Origin: RGIG4694 sp964501705
Lineage (GTDB): Bacteria > Bacillota > Clostridia > Oscillospirales > Ruminococcaceae
Direction: 5' to 3'
Assembly (NCBI GenBank): GCA_964501705.1
Contig: CAZCUQ010000001.1
Span: 1-64,000, forward strand
Length of the DNA stretch: 64,000 nt
Position numbers and translations under genes: made by a program. Under the pieces are notes generated by a model. That model ran no database searches and was not told where the DNA came from. It saw only the letters and a list, made by a program, of their open reading frames with translations. This document shows, piece after piece, positions 51,588 through 61,319 of this stretch (the first letter of the stretch is position 1; every line of letters starts with the position of its first letter).

Positions 51588-52896
51588 TTACCGCGGCGGT
51601 AATAATTATCGCGGGTGAAACATAATTTAAAATAAAGTGTATGAGATTTCCCGATTTAAGAGGCTTTTTTCTGCCGAGGGAAATTTCTTTTCTTAGATTT
51701 TCTTTTCCCCATTTCCTGCCCGCGAGAATACATATCGAAACCGCTCCCGCAGGCATTATCACGTTATCCGCAAGATAAATCACAAAATCAAAGATACTCA
51801 TTCCGAATATTTTGACGCCGGACAATATCCCGAACGAAAGCGACGCGGCTATCCCGACGGCAAGGCATAATCCCGCCGACAGTAAAACCGCCGGTTTCCT
51901 TTTAAGGTGAAATCTGTCCGCAAAAAAGGATGAGAACACCTCAAGCAGGGATATCGCGGAGGTCACGGCGGCAAGAAGGATAAGCAGAAACATTGCCGTC
52001 ATTATTATTCGTCCGCCCTTTATCCTTGCGAAAACGGCGGGAAGCGTTTCAAATATCATTCCCGCTCCCGCAGAGATCTCCCCGCCGAAGGCATATGCCG
52101 AGGGGATTATCACAAGTCCTGCGATAAGCGCTATCACGGTGTCAAGGATCACTATCGTGAATGTGCTTTTTATAAGGTCGTTTTCTTTGGAAAGATAGCT
52201 CCCGTAGGTGATGAGCGTTCCCATTCCGAGAGACAGAGAGAAAAACATCTGACCCATTGCCGCCAGGATTATTTCCGACAGAGGCATTTCCTCCGATACT
52301 CGCGGCAGAAGAAAATATTTTACTCCCTCTGCGGCGTTTTCCTCTCCGAAAACGAAAAACATTATCCCGATGAGAAATACAATGAGAAGCGGAAGCATTA
52401 TTTCCGAACATTTTTCTATTCCGCCGGATACGCCCTTTATCACTATAAGCGCGCATATCAGAATGAAAAGCGCCTGAAAAATTATCGGCTCGCAGGATTT
52501 CACCGAATATTCTCCAAAAAACTGCGGAGACGGGATTCCCGAAAACGCGCTTACCGACAGATACTTTATCACCCAGCCGCCGACAACGCTGTAAAATGAC
52601 AGAACAAGCACTGAACAAATCACTCCGAAATATCCCGCGAATCCCCATTTCGGGTTTATTTCCCTACAACTGTCAACGGCGTTTTTTTGCGCGTATCTTC
52701 CCACGGCAAGCTCCGCGAGAAGCACGGGGACACCTATTCCGAGGGCAAATATTATATAAAACAGCAAAAACATTCCGCCGCCGTTTCGGGCTGTCATGTA
52801 CGGAAATTTCCATATGTTTCCAAGTCCTATGGCAGAACCTGCCGACGCCATGATAAATCCGAAGCCCGACGACCATTTTCCTTTTTCAGACGACAT
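51577..52896 (-). CDS. Sodium-dependent symporter, neurotransmitter:sodium symporter family
   Basis: The 439-residue membrane protein has about 11 helices and the NSS start GFIMASAGSAIGLGNIWKFPYM, with the unwound helix 1 that binds sodium and an amino acid, then GGGMFLLFYII and GMGTLITYGSY in helix 6. Bacterial members such as LeuT and MhsT import amino acids. The substrate is not evident. AAGGAG precedes the ATG. Confidence 0.92.
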   Translation of the reverse strand: MSSEKGKWSSGFGFIMASAGSAIGLGNIWKFPYMTARNGGGMFLLFYIIFALGIGVPVLLAELAVGRYAQKNAVDSCREINPKWGFAGYFGVICSVLVLSFYSVVGGWVIKYLSVSAFSGIPSPQFFGEYSVKSCEPIIFQALFILICALIVIKGVSGGIEKCSEIMLPLLIVFLIGIMFFVFGEENAAEGVKYFLLPRVSEEMPLSEIILAAMGQMFFSLSLGMGTLITYGSYLSKENDLIKSTFTIVILDTVIALIAGLVIIPSAYAFGGEISAGAGMIFETLPAVFARIKGGRIIMTAMFLLILLAAVTSAISLLEVFSSFFADRFHLKRKPAVLLSAGLCLAVGIAASLSFGILSGVKIFGMSIFDFVIYLADNVIMPAGAVSICILAGRKWGKENLRKEISLGRKKPLKSGNLIHFILNYVSPAIIITAAVINF

Positions 52897-53265
52897 GATT
52901 TTTCTCCTTTTGACATATTTTCTCCTTTTTTATTTGGAAATATTCTGCGTAAAACCTGCGGAAATATACCGCTTATTTTCGGAATGTTTTGTAATTTTTA
53001 TCAAAATATATATAAAATGTAAAATGTGATATTTCTGTCTTTTTATCACAGATGATTTGTGATATAATAGAAAAAGAGTATTTTTTCACTTTTATTTTTA
53101 TGCAGCCAACAAAACATTTGTCAAAAGCGTCATAATTTAACTTCCGACTTTGAAAAACAGACAGCACGCAATAATTCAAAACACTGATATGTGCCGGATT
53201 TTTGCAAATACTTTCATCGGATATACCATACGATGACATCAAATAATAACAGGAGCATTTGAAAA
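52897..53265. other. Divergent intergenic region between the symporter gene and pcrA
   Basis: It contains a perfect dyad (53044-53064) overlapping a TATAAT element. A minus-strand frame here lacks a ribosome-binding site and is not called. Otherwise AT-rich with nothing recognised. Confidence 0.55.
53044..53064. promoter_or_regulatory. Perfect dyad overlapping a TATAAT element upstream of pcrA
   Basis: TATCACA and TGTGATA are separated by 7 bases, and the right arm runs into TATAAT (53063-53068). The position suggests an operator. The -35 element is poor (TTTTTA), so transcription may need an activator. Confidence 0.5.
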
Positions 53266-55650
53266 ATGACTGATTATATCAAGTTAAAACAAAACGCGCT
53301 TGAAAAATATTTCGGCAATATGAATGATATGCAGAAAAAAGCTGTTTTCGCGGTAAACGGAGCCGTGCTTATTCTCGCGGGTGCGGGAAGCGGAAAAACC
53401 ACCGTTCTTATTAATCGTATCGTGAATATGATAAATTTCGGAAACGCTTACGCTGACGAAAGCATTCCCGTCTCGCTCTCCGACAGCGATATCGCGTTTC
53501 TCGGAAACTATAACGGCGAAAGCGATCCCGATTCCGTTTCGGCTCTTCGCGATATTATCGCCGTCGATCCCGTGAAACCGTATAATATACTCGCAATAAC
53601 GTTCACAAACAAGGCGGCAGGCGAGCTTAAAAAAAGACTTGCCGATAAACTCCCCGAAGAGGACGCCGCAAAGGTGACGGCGGCAACATTCCACAGTGCC
53701 TGCGTGAGAATTTTACGAAGAGAAATACAAAATCTCGGATTTACGGCAAGCTTCGCCATATACGACGCTGACGACAGTCAGTCGATGATAAAGACCTGCA
53801 TTGACGTTCTCGATATATCCGACAAGAATTTCCCGCCGAAAGCCGTTCTTAAAATGATATCCTCCGCTAAAGACAAGCTTGTCTCTCCCGATGAATTTGA
53901 AGCGAGTGCCGACGGAGATTACAGAAAACTCACCGTCGCGAAAATATATAAGGAATATCAGATAAGAATGAAAGCGGCGAACGCTCTTGACTTCGACGAT
54001 ATCATAGTATTTACCGTGCGTCTCTTTGAACAGTTTCCCGACATTCTCAATCATTACCGGAATCTTTACAAATATGTGATGGTCGATGAATATCAGGATA
54101 CGAACTTTGCTCAGTTCAGACTTGTTTCCCTGCTGACGGGGAAACGGAGAAATCTCTGCGTGGTCGGCGACGACGATCAGTCCATCTACCGTTTCAGAGG
54201 GGCGGATATTAAGAATATACTCTCCTTTGAAAATACATTCCCCGACTGCTCGGTAATAAGACTCGAACAGAATTACCGCTCCACCTCAAATATTCTGGGA
54301 GCCGCAAACTGCGTCGTTAAAAACAACCGTTCACGAAAAGAAAAAAAGCTGTGGACGAACCTCGGCGAGGGCGAAAAGGTCGTTGTCTACAAGGCTCCCG
54401 ATGAAAACGCGGAATCGAGATTTATCGCGGATAAAATAGAAAAATGCGTGAATAAGGATAACGCCTCGTATAATGATTTCGCCGTTCTGTACAGAATGAA
54501 TGCTCAGTCTAACAGTCTCGAAAGAGCTTTCACGGCAAGAGGCATACCGTACAGAGTCCTCGGCGGAATGAAATTTTACGACCGCAAGGAAATAAAGGAT
54601 ATCATCGCTTATCTTTCGGTGATAAACAATCCCGACGACGTACTCAGATTCAAAAGAATAGTCAACGAACCGAAAAGAGGAATCGGCGATACCACGATAT
54701 CTATGATAGAGCAGATAGCCTCCGACCTTGAAGTTCCTCCCGTCTCGGTCATGAGGGACGCGGAAAATCTCGCTCCGCTTTCAAAAAAGGCAAATTCGCT
54801 GATAAAAGCGGCTTCTGTATTCGATATGCTTACGGAAGCGGCTGAAACAAAACCTCTCGACGAGCTTATTGATCTGCTTCTCGATAAGACGGGCTATGAA
54901 AATATGCTTAAAAATCTGGGAGACGAGGGTACGGCACGGCTTGAAAACGTAAACGAGTTTAAATCCACAATTTCCGACTACATGAAAAAGTGTGCGGAAA
55001 ACGGCGAAGAACCGTCTTTGTCGGGATTCCTCGAAGATATCGCTCTTTATACCGACGCCGACAAGCTTGACCCGGACGCGGACGCCGTTGCAATGATGAC
55101 CGTTCACAGCGCCAAGGGTCTTGAATTTGATACCGTGTTTATCGCGGGTATGGAAGAGGGGATCTTCCCCGGAATTCGCAGCATGGACAATACCGAGGAT
55201 CTTGAAGAAGAAAGGCGTCTCGCGTATGTCGCCGTTACAAGAGCCAAAAGAAAACTGTACATTACTCACGCTCAGACAAGAATGTTATTCGGTCAGACAA
55301 ACAGAAATCTTCAGTCGAGATTCATTAAAGAGATCGACAAGGAATATATCGAAAAGCTCGATGGAACTGTCAAGACTCCCAAGAAAAAAAACGACGCGGG
55401 GATCATTGCTCAGAATAACAGCTACACGCTTCAAAGTAAGATTACGGCGATGAAGCTTGAAGCTGCAAAAAAAAATACCGTTGTTTCCTATGAGATCGGC
55501 GAAAGGATACGCTCCTCCAATTTTGGAGACGGCACCGTGATAAGCGTTAAAAAAATGGGCGGAGATTCTTTGCTTGAGGTCGTCTTTGACGAGAGCGGAA
55601 CAAAAAAAATTATGGCAAATTACGCAAAAATTACAAAAATTGAAAATTAG
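53266..55650 (+). CDS. pcrA: ATP-dependent DNA helicase PcrA/UvrD
   Basis: The 794-residue superfamily 1 helicase has all motifs: Q-motif region LNDMQKKAV-type start (MNDMQKKAVF), Walker A AGAGSGKTTVL, motif Ia ITFTNKAAGELKKR, motif II DEYQDTN, motif III GDDDQSIYRFRGAD, motif IV EQNYRS, motif V MTVHSAKGLEFDTVFIAG and motif VI YVAVTRAKRKLY. It ends with a small Tudor-like domain (IGERIRSSNFGDGTV) that binds RNA polymerase in relatives. It acts in repair and conflict resolution. CAGGAG precedes the ATG. Confidence 0.96.
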   Translation: MTDYIKLKQNALEKYFGNMNDMQKKAVFAVNGAVLILAGAGSGKTTVLINRIVNMINFGNAYADESIPVSLSDSDIAFLGNYNGESDPDSVSALRDIIAVDPVKPYNILAITFTNKAAGELKKRLADKLPEEDAAKVTAATFHSACVRILRREIQNLGFTASFAIYDADDSQSMIKTCIDVLDISDKNFPPKAVLKMISSAKDKLVSPDEFEASADGDYRKLTVAKIYKEYQIRMKAANALDFDDIIVFTVRLFEQFPDILNHYRNLYKYVMVDEYQDTNFAQFRLVSLLTGKRRNLCVVGDDDQSIYRFRGADIKNILSFENTFPDCSVIRLEQNYRSTSNILGAANCVVKNNRSRKEKKLWTNLGEGEKVVVYKAPDENAESRFIADKIEKCVNKDNASYNDFAVLYRMNAQSNSLERAFTARGIPYRVLGGMKFYDRKEIKDIIAYLSVINNPDDVLRFKRIVNEPKRGIGDTTISMIEQIASDLEVPPVSVMRDAENLAPLSKKANSLIKAASVFDMLTEAAETKPLDELIDLLLDKTGYENMLKNLGDEGTARLENVNEFKSTISDYMKKCAENGEEPSLSGFLEDIALYTDADKLDPDADAVAMMTVHSAKGLEFDTVFIAGMEEGIFPGIRSMDNTEDLEEERRLAYVAVTRAKRKLYITHAQTRMLFGQTNRNLQSRFIKEIDKEYIEKLDGTVKTPKKKNDAGIIAQNNSYTLQSKITAMKLEAAKKNTVVSYEIGERIRSSNFGDGTVISVKKMGGDSLLEVVFDESGTKKIMANYAKITKIEN

Positions 55651-55656
55651 TCAATC

Positions 55657-55688
55657 AAAGCGGTAAAAAAACAATTGCCGCTTTTTTT
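55657..55688 (+). terminator. Terminator of pcrA
   Basis: AAAGCGG and CCGCTTT with a 14-base loop, followed by a T run. Confidence 0.78.
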
Positions 55689-55921
55689 GCTTAGTTACAA
55701 AAAAATGACAAAAAAATGGGGTAAAAGATATGAAAAATTGTGAGATTTTTTTTGCAAAAATGACTGTTTTTTTCCGAGGAAGTATGATATAATAAAAATG
55801 TGATAAAAAAGAGACCGTGCCTGATACTGTTCAAAAAAGGTTACAGGACGGTAAATAATTTCTTTCAAAACGGTATCAGCGCCGTAAAAAAAGAAAACCG
55901 CAACGGGAAAGAGGATTTGTT

Positions 55922-56797
55922 GTGAAATTAAAGATAAAAGTATTTGTTTCGTCTGTTCTTGCGGCATCGCTTCTTACAGCCTGCGGCTCGGCTATAGAAC
56001 CTGTGACTCCCGCCGATATACCTGTAATAGATGAGCCTCCCGCAAAATCCGCAGAGGTAAGTTCAAATAATGCGTCCGATTCGGTAAACACCGCCCGGCC
56101 CGTTTCCGACGGAATGGGAAACGACGAGATAAGATCCGCCGAAACTTCTCCGATAGTTGACGGGACGATCACCGTTTCTCAGACAAAACCCGAATTCGCT
56201 TTTGTTCCCGATTACGATGAGAGCTTCTTTGAGAACGATCTCTTCATCGGGGATTCCATCACCACGGGATATTCCGGTTACGGAATACTTGACGAAAAAA
56301 ACGTTTTCGCCAAAATCGGTCTGAATCCTTTAAGCGCTCTCGACACCGAGATAAAAACCCCGGACGGAAATTACCTCCTGTCCGATGAGATCGCTCTCAA
56401 AAAGCCGAAAAGAGCGTATATTATGCTCGGCTCGAACGGCATAGACTGGCTCGCGTGCAGCAATATGCTCGACGGAATAAGCGATATCGTCGATGCCATT
56501 CACGACGCAAGTCCCGAAACTCAGGTAATATGTCTTACAATTCCCCCCATAACAGAGGATTACGAAAGCGAAACAGAAGGCGTTACCGCACGGGACGTCA
56601 TGGAAAAAATCGGAGACTATAACGAAAGGCTCGCCTCTCTGTGCGATGACAAGGAGATCCAGTGCATCGATATCACTACAATGCTCGAGGATTCGGACGG
56701 GTACTTCTTTGATTACTACGCCGAGGTGGACGGTATGCACTTCAAGCCTACCGCTTATAAAATGATCCTTACAAAGATACAGTATACTCTCGGATAA
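55922..56797 (+). CDS. SGNH/GDSL hydrolase lipoprotein
   Basis: The 291-residue protein has a lipoprotein signal (lipobox LTAC, Cys 21), a linker of about 75 residues rich in Pro, Ala and Ser, and an SGNH domain with block I FIGDSITTGYS (Ser), block III MLGSNGIDWL (Gly, Asn) and block V EVDGMHFKP (Asp, His). It probably removes acyl groups from a cell-surface polymer, as O-acetyl esterases do. Start GTG 55922 follows AGAGGA. queH begins 1 base after its stop. Confidence 0.88.
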   Translation: MKLKIKVFVSSVLAASLLTACGSAIEPVTPADIPVIDEPPAKSAEVSSNNASDSVNTARPVSDGMGNDEIRSAETSPIVDGTITVSQTKPEFAFVPDYDESFFENDLFIGDSITTGYSGYGILDEKNVFAKIGLNPLSALDTEIKTPDGNYLLSDEIALKKPKRAYIMLGSNGIDWLACSNMLDGISDIVDAIHDASPETQVICLTIPPITEDYESETEGVTARDVMEKIGDYNERLASLCDDKEIQCIDITTMLEDSDGYFFDYYAEVDGMHFKPTAYKMILTKIQYTLG

Positions 56798-56798
56798 A

Positions 56799-57461
56799 AT
56801 GTCAGGAATAAACTATTCAAAGGAAACCGAGAGAGTAATTTCGGAAACCATTAAAAAAGGAATAAAGCCCTCGCTTCTTCTGCACAGCTGCTGCGCTCCG
56901 TGTTCAAGCTATGTGCTTGAATATCTCTCTCCGTTTTTTAAGATAACCGTGCTTTACTATAATCCGAATATTTTCCCCGAATCGGAATATACTCACAGAA
57001 TAAACGAGGAAAAACGCTTTATAAAAGAATTCACCGAAAACACAAACCCGAAACCCGAAATTTCTTTTGCGGAAATAGGATGGGAATCGGAAAAATTCTA
57101 TGAAGCCGTAAAAGGATATGAAAATATCCCGGAGGGCGGAGAAAGATGCTTTCGATGTTTTCTTCTGAGACTTTCCGCGGCGGTTTCTTACGCCGAAAAG
57201 AATTGTTTCGATTACGTAACGACGACTTTATCTATAAGTCCGCTTAAAAACGCGGAAAAGCTGAACGAAATTTGCCGTGAGCTTACGGAAAATACAAAAG
57301 TAAAAGCGCTTCCGTCCGATTTCAAGAAAAAGGGCGGATATCTTCGCTCATGTGAGCTTTCACGTGAGTACGGACTTTACAGGCAGGATTACTGCGGCTG
57401 TATTTTCTCAAAAAAAGAAAGGGACAAAAGATTACGCGAAAAAAATGAACAGAAAAAATAA
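56799..57461 (+). CDS. queH: Epoxyqueuosine reductase QueH
   Basis: The 220-residue protein carries the QueH (DUF208) cysteine set: LLHSCCAPCSSY near the N-terminus, GGERCFRCFLLRL in the middle and DYCGCIFS near the C-terminus, which bind a [4Fe-4S] cluster and a second iron. It reduces epoxyqueuosine to queuosine in tRNA, replacing the cobalamin-dependent QueG. YYNPNIFPESEY and TTTLSISPLKN are also family-typical. No other queuosine gene is in the window. It is coupled to the GDSL gene. Confidence 0.94.
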   Translation: MSGINYSKETERVISETIKKGIKPSLLLHSCCAPCSSYVLEYLSPFFKITVLYYNPNIFPESEYTHRINEEKRFIKEFTENTNPKPEISFAEIGWESEKFYEAVKGYENIPEGGERCFRCFLLRLSAAVSYAEKNCFDYVTTTLSISPLKNAEKLNEICRELTENTKVKALPSDFKKKGGYLRSCELSREYGLYRQDYCGCIFSKKERDKRLREKNEQKK

Positions 57462-57497
57462 AAGCGCAAAAAGGAATGTCCTTTCGCGCTTTTTTTA
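57460..57497 (+). terminator. Terminator between queH and tRNA-Leu
   Basis: AAAAGCGC with inner AGGA pairs with TCCT and GCGCTTTT, followed by T residues; it may serve both strands. Confidence 0.8.
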
Positions 57498-57502
57498 AGT
57501 AA

Positions 57503-57586
57503 TGCCGGCGGCGGGGGTCGAACCCGCACTCCGTTGCCGGAACGGGATTTTGAGTCCCGCGCGTCTGCCAATTCCGCCACGCCGGC
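57503..57586 (-). tRNA. tRNA-Leu, anticodon CAA
   Basis: On the minus strand the acceptor arms GCCGGCG and CGCCGGC pair perfectly, the anticodon loop is CTCAAAA with CAA at 34-36, the variable arm is long (class II), and the T-loop reads GGGTTCGACCC. The terminal CCA is not encoded. Confidence 0.95.
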
Positions 57587-57606
57587 AGATATTTGAAATC
57601 AATATT

Positions 57607-57635
57607 ATTATACCACTTTTTTTAAGTCTTGTCAA
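57607..57635 (-). promoter_or_regulatory. Consensus promoter of tRNA-Leu
   Basis: On the minus strand TTGACA (57630-57635), a 17-base spacer and TATAAT (57607-57612), 20 bases upstream of the tRNA. Confidence 0.85.
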
Positions 57636-57676
57636 GAGCTTTTTTTATTTTTTTGTTATATAAAAAGGAGAACAAA

Positions 57677-59407
57677 ATGAAAAAACTGCTGAAATATTTA
57701 AAGGATTACAAAAAGGAATCGGTTCTGGGACCGCTTTTCAAGCTTCTTGAATCGCTATTCGACCTGCTCGTGCCGATAGTAATGGCGAAAATCATCGACG
57801 ACGGAATCGGAAATTCCGATAAGAGCGTCATCCTTGAAATGGCGGGACTTCTCGCGCTTTTCTCATTTATCGGAATAGTCTGCTCGCTAACGGCTCAGTA
57901 TTTCTGCGCGAAAGCCGCCGTGGGATTTACAGGAGATCTTAAATCCGCGCTGTTCGCTCACATCAACACTTTATCCTACGCCGAGATAGATTCGCTCACC
58001 ACATCGTCTCTGATAACGAGAATGACCTCCGATATGAATCAGCTCCAAAATGCGGTAAATCTTGCCCTGAGACTGCTTCTGCGTTCGCCGTTCATAGTTT
58101 TCGGAGCGATGATCGCCGCGTTTATGATAGACGTAAAGGGCGCGCTCGTATTCGCAGTGACTGTTCCCGTTTTGTCCGCTGTGGTTTTCGGGATAATGTC
58201 AGGCACAGTTTCGCTCTACAAAAAGGTTCAGGCAAAGCTTGACAGAGTGCTTTTGCGCACAAGGGAAAACCTCACGGGTGTGAGAGTCATCCGCGCTTTC
58301 TGCAAGGAAGAAAGCGAAAAGAAAGCTTTCAGCGAGGATAACGAAGCTCTGGTGAAGTTTCAGCTCTTTGCGGGAAAAATATCCGCTCTTCTGAATCCGC
58401 TTACGTTTATTATAATAAATGCCGCTTCCGCATATCTTATTTATGTCGGCGCACTGCGCGTTGACGGAGGATTTATCAGGCAGGGCGAGGTAATCGCGCT
58501 TTATAATTACATGGCTCAGATACTTGTCGAGCTTATTAAGCTTGCAAATCTCATAATCACCATGACGAAAGCAGCCGCCTGCGCGGGAAGAATAAGTGCC
58601 GTATTCGATATCCGGTCAAGTCAGAAGTTCCCCGAAAAAAAATCATTTGCGGGAAAAACAGCGGAGAATTCCGACTCTGCGGTCATTTTTTCGCACGTCG
58701 GCTTAAAATATAAAAACGCTTCGGACGAAGCGCTTACGAATATCTCCTTTGAAGCGAAAAAGGGAGAGTCGATCGGAATAATCGGCTCAACGGGTTCGGG
58801 AAAGACCTCGCTTATCAATCTCATTCCGCGTTTTTACGACAAGACCTCCGGGGAGATCTTCATTGACGGAATAAAGATCGAAGATTACCCAAAAGAAATT
58901 TTACGGGAGAAAATCGCCGTAGTTCCTCAAAGAGCCGTGCTTTTCAGAGGCACTGTCGAAGAAAATATCAGATGGGGAAATGAAGAAGCCTCCGCAGAGG
59001 ATATTAAAAACGCCGTAAGAGTTTCCCGATCCGCCGATATTGTTAATCAGAAGGGTCTTGACTTTATGATAGAACAGGGCGGAAAAAATCTTTCGGGCGG
59101 ACAGAAACAGCGCCTTTGTATCGCAAGAGCCATTGTAAAGAAATCCGAAATACTCATTCTCGACGACAGTGCCTCTGCTCTTGATTACGCCACGGATTTA
59201 AAACTAAGAACGGAGATTTCAAAGCTTTCGTGGAATCCTACGGTATTTATAGTGTCCCAGAGAACAGCATCCGTAATGTCATGCGATAAGATAATCGTTC
59301 TCGATGACGGTGAGATCTCCGCTGTGGGAACGCATGACGAGCTTCTTGAAAAATCTCCCGTTTACAATGAGATATATTCTTCACAGTTTAAAAAGGAGGG
59401 AGCGTAA
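57677..59407 (+). CDS. ABC exporter half-transporter with degenerate ATP site
   Basis: The 576-residue protein has six transmembrane helices (about 15-300) and one nucleotide-binding domain with Walker A GSTGSGKTS (about residue 370), signature LSGGQKQR, Walker B LILDDSASALD and an H-loop position written IVSQR. The catalytic Glu is Asp and the switch His is Gln, as in the degenerate half of heterodimeric exporters such as TM287/288. ATG 57677 follows AAAAAGGAG. Its stop overlaps the start of the partner (TAATG), so the two are coupled. Drug or lipid export is possible; the substrate is unknown. Confidence 0.92.
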   Translation: MKKLLKYLKDYKKESVLGPLFKLLESLFDLLVPIVMAKIIDDGIGNSDKSVILEMAGLLALFSFIGIVCSLTAQYFCAKAAVGFTGDLKSALFAHINTLSYAEIDSLTTSSLITRMTSDMNQLQNAVNLALRLLLRSPFIVFGAMIAAFMIDVKGALVFAVTVPVLSAVVFGIMSGTVSLYKKVQAKLDRVLLRTRENLTGVRVIRAFCKEESEKKAFSEDNEALVKFQLFAGKISALLNPLTFIIINAASAYLIYVGALRVDGGFIRQGEVIALYNYMAQILVELIKLANLIITMTKAAACAGRISAVFDIRSSQKFPEKKSFAGKTAENSDSAVIFSHVGLKYKNASDEALTNISFEAKKGESIGIIGSTGSGKTSLINLIPRFYDKTSGEIFIDGIKIEDYPKEILREKIAVVPQRAVLFRGTVEENIRWGNEEASAEDIKNAVRVSRSADIVNQKGLDFMIEQGGKNLSGGQKQRLCIARAIVKKSEILILDDSASALDYATDLKLRTEISKLSWNPTVFIVSQRTASVMSCDKIIVLDDGEISAVGTHDELLEKSPVYNEIYSSQFKKEGA

Positions 59408-61182
59408 TGCCATCGGAAAAAAATACGGGAACTGTGAAAAAGGTTTTTCTCCGAATAAAAAAATATATGCCGCTGATGATTATCTCGGTGATACTCGCGG
59501 CGGGATATTCCGTACTGTCTCTTTATATCCCGATACTTGCGGGAAACGGGATAGATCTTATCGTCCGAACGGGAGACGTTGATATCGGGGGGCTTATCCC
59601 CATTCTTGCAGGGATAGCGGAAACAGCTCTGCTTGCGGCGCTCTGTCAGTGGATAATGAATATAATAAACAACCGGGTGGCGTATAATGTGGTAAAGGAT
59701 CTCAGAGAGGACGCTTTTGCAAAAATCCAATCTCTCCCCTTAAAATACCTTGACGTTTCCCCTGTCGGTGAGCTTGTAAACCGTGTTATAGCCGACGCGG
59801 AGCAGTTTGCGGACGGACTTCTCTTAGGTTTCACTCAGCTTTTTACGGGAATCGTTACTATTGTCGGAACTCTCATTTTTATGCTCACGATAAACGTAAA
59901 GATCGCGCTGATAGTATTTGTTCTCACACCGCTTTCACTGTTCGCCTCGAAATTCATCGCGGAGCATACGTATTCGATGTTTAAGACTCAGTCCGAAACA
60001 AGAGCGGAGCAGACCGCTTTCACCGATGAAATGCTCGGAAATCTCAAGATCGTTCAGGCGTTTTCTCATTCCGAGGCGGCGCAGGGCGAATATGACGAGA
60101 TAAATAATCGGCTTGAAAAATGTTCTCTGCGCGCGACGTTTTATTCCTCCACCTCAAATCCCGTGACGAGATTTATCAACAATCTTATCTATGCGGCGGT
60201 GGGTGCTGCGGGAGCGTTTGTGATCCTTTCGGGAAACGCCGCAGGATTTACCGTGGGAAAGCTTACAAGCTTTTTAAGCTACGCAAATCAATATACAAAG
60301 CCGTTCAATGAAATATCTTCCGTTATTACGGAACTTCAAAACGCTCTTGCGTGCGCGGCGAGAATTTTCGCGCTCATCGAAGAAGAGCCGCAGATCCCCG
60401 ACGCGGAAAATGCGATAATTCTCGAAAATCCGAAAGGAGATATCGAATTTAAGGACTTGAGATTTTCCTATCTTCCCGACGTATCGCTTATCGAAAATTT
60501 CAATCAGACGGTAAAAAGCGGTGAACACGTTGCGATAGTGGGTCCGACAGGCTGCGGAAAAACCACTCTGATAAATCTTATTATGCGTTTTTACGATGTG
60601 AATTCGGGAGGGATATCTGTCGATGGAACGGATATACGAAATATCACGCGAAAAAGCCTGAGACAGAACATCGGAATGGTTTTACAGGAGACATGGCTCA
60701 AATCGGGAACTATACGGGAAAATATAACCATGGGAAAACCCGACGCGTCGGAAGATGAAATAATCCGCGCCGCGAAAGCGGCTCATTCTCACAGTTTTAT
60801 CCGCAGGCTGGAAAATGGCTACGATACGGTCATTGGCGAGGACGGCGGAAATCTTTCGCAGGGTCAGAAACAGCTTCTCTGCATTACAAGGCTTATGCTC
60901 GCGAAGCCTCCCATGCTTATTCTGGACGAGGCAACCTCATCGATAGACACCCGCACGGAGATGAAAATTCAGAACGCGTTCAACAAGCTGATGGAGGGCA
61001 GGACAAGTTTTATTGTCGCGCATCGTCTTTCCACGATACGGGAAGCGGATATTATCCTTGTCATGAATAAAGGAAATATTATAGAAAAAGGAAATCATGA
61101 GGAGCTTCTTGCGAAAAAAGGATTTTATTTTGATCTTTACAACAGTCAGTTTGCTGTCTCCGGAGACAGCTTTGACATATAA
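59407..61182 (+). CDS. ABC exporter half-transporter with complete ATP site
   Basis: The 591-residue partner has six transmembrane helices and a nucleotide-binding domain with Walker A GPTGCGKTT, Walker B LILDEATSSID with the catalytic Glu, and H-loop VAHRLSTI. Its signature is LSQGQKQL, with Gln for the usual second Gly. Together with the upstream half this gives one intact and one weak ATP site, the normal asymmetry of BmrCD/LmrCD-type exporters. Its first base is the last base of the preceding gene. No terminator other than the repeat at 61211-61319 follows. Confidence 0.94.
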   Translation: MPSEKNTGTVKKVFLRIKKYMPLMIISVILAAGYSVLSLYIPILAGNGIDLIVRTGDVDIGGLIPILAGIAETALLAALCQWIMNIINNRVAYNVVKDLREDAFAKIQSLPLKYLDVSPVGELVNRVIADAEQFADGLLLGFTQLFTGIVTIVGTLIFMLTINVKIALIVFVLTPLSLFASKFIAEHTYSMFKTQSETRAEQTAFTDEMLGNLKIVQAFSHSEAAQGEYDEINNRLEKCSLRATFYSSTSNPVTRFINNLIYAAVGAAGAFVILSGNAAGFTVGKLTSFLSYANQYTKPFNEISSVITELQNALACAARIFALIEEEPQIPDAENAIILENPKGDIEFKDLRFSYLPDVSLIENFNQTVKSGEHVAIVGPTGCGKTTLINLIMRFYDVNSGGISVDGTDIRNITRKSLRQNIGMVLQETWLKSGTIRENITMGKPDASEDEIIRAAKAAHSHSFIRRLENGYDTVIGEDGGNLSQGQKQLLCITRLMLAKPPMLILDEATSSIDTRTEMKIQNAFNKLMEGRTSFIVAHRLSTIREADIILVMNKGNIIEKGNHEELLAKKGFYFDLYNSQFAVSGDSFDI

Positions 61183-61210
61183 CAGTTTTTTGCCTTCATT
61201 TATTGCGGCA

Positions 61211-61319
61211 TGGAGCTTCAAGGGCGCGAGGGGGAAAACTCATGGGGCGGGGAAATGGCTGATTTGCGCGTTTTCTGAGTCCCCCGCCCCTATGGCTTCA
61301 TATTTGCCCCCTGAAGCTC
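61211..61319. repeat. Palindromic repeat element, copy 2
   Basis: This 109-base segment begins GGAGCTTCAAGGG and ends CCCCCTGAAGCTCC, with inner arms CATGGGGCGGGG and CCCCGCCCCTATG. It is an imperfect inverted repeat and shares its left 40 bases with the element at 29864-29932 in opposite orientation. It encodes nothing and may terminate ABC transporter transcription. Confidence 0.68.

Noticed and set aside
52973..53242. 89-codon minus-strand frame upstream of the symporter gene
   Set aside because: No ribosome-binding site, composition like AT-rich noncoding DNA, and it covers the dyad.
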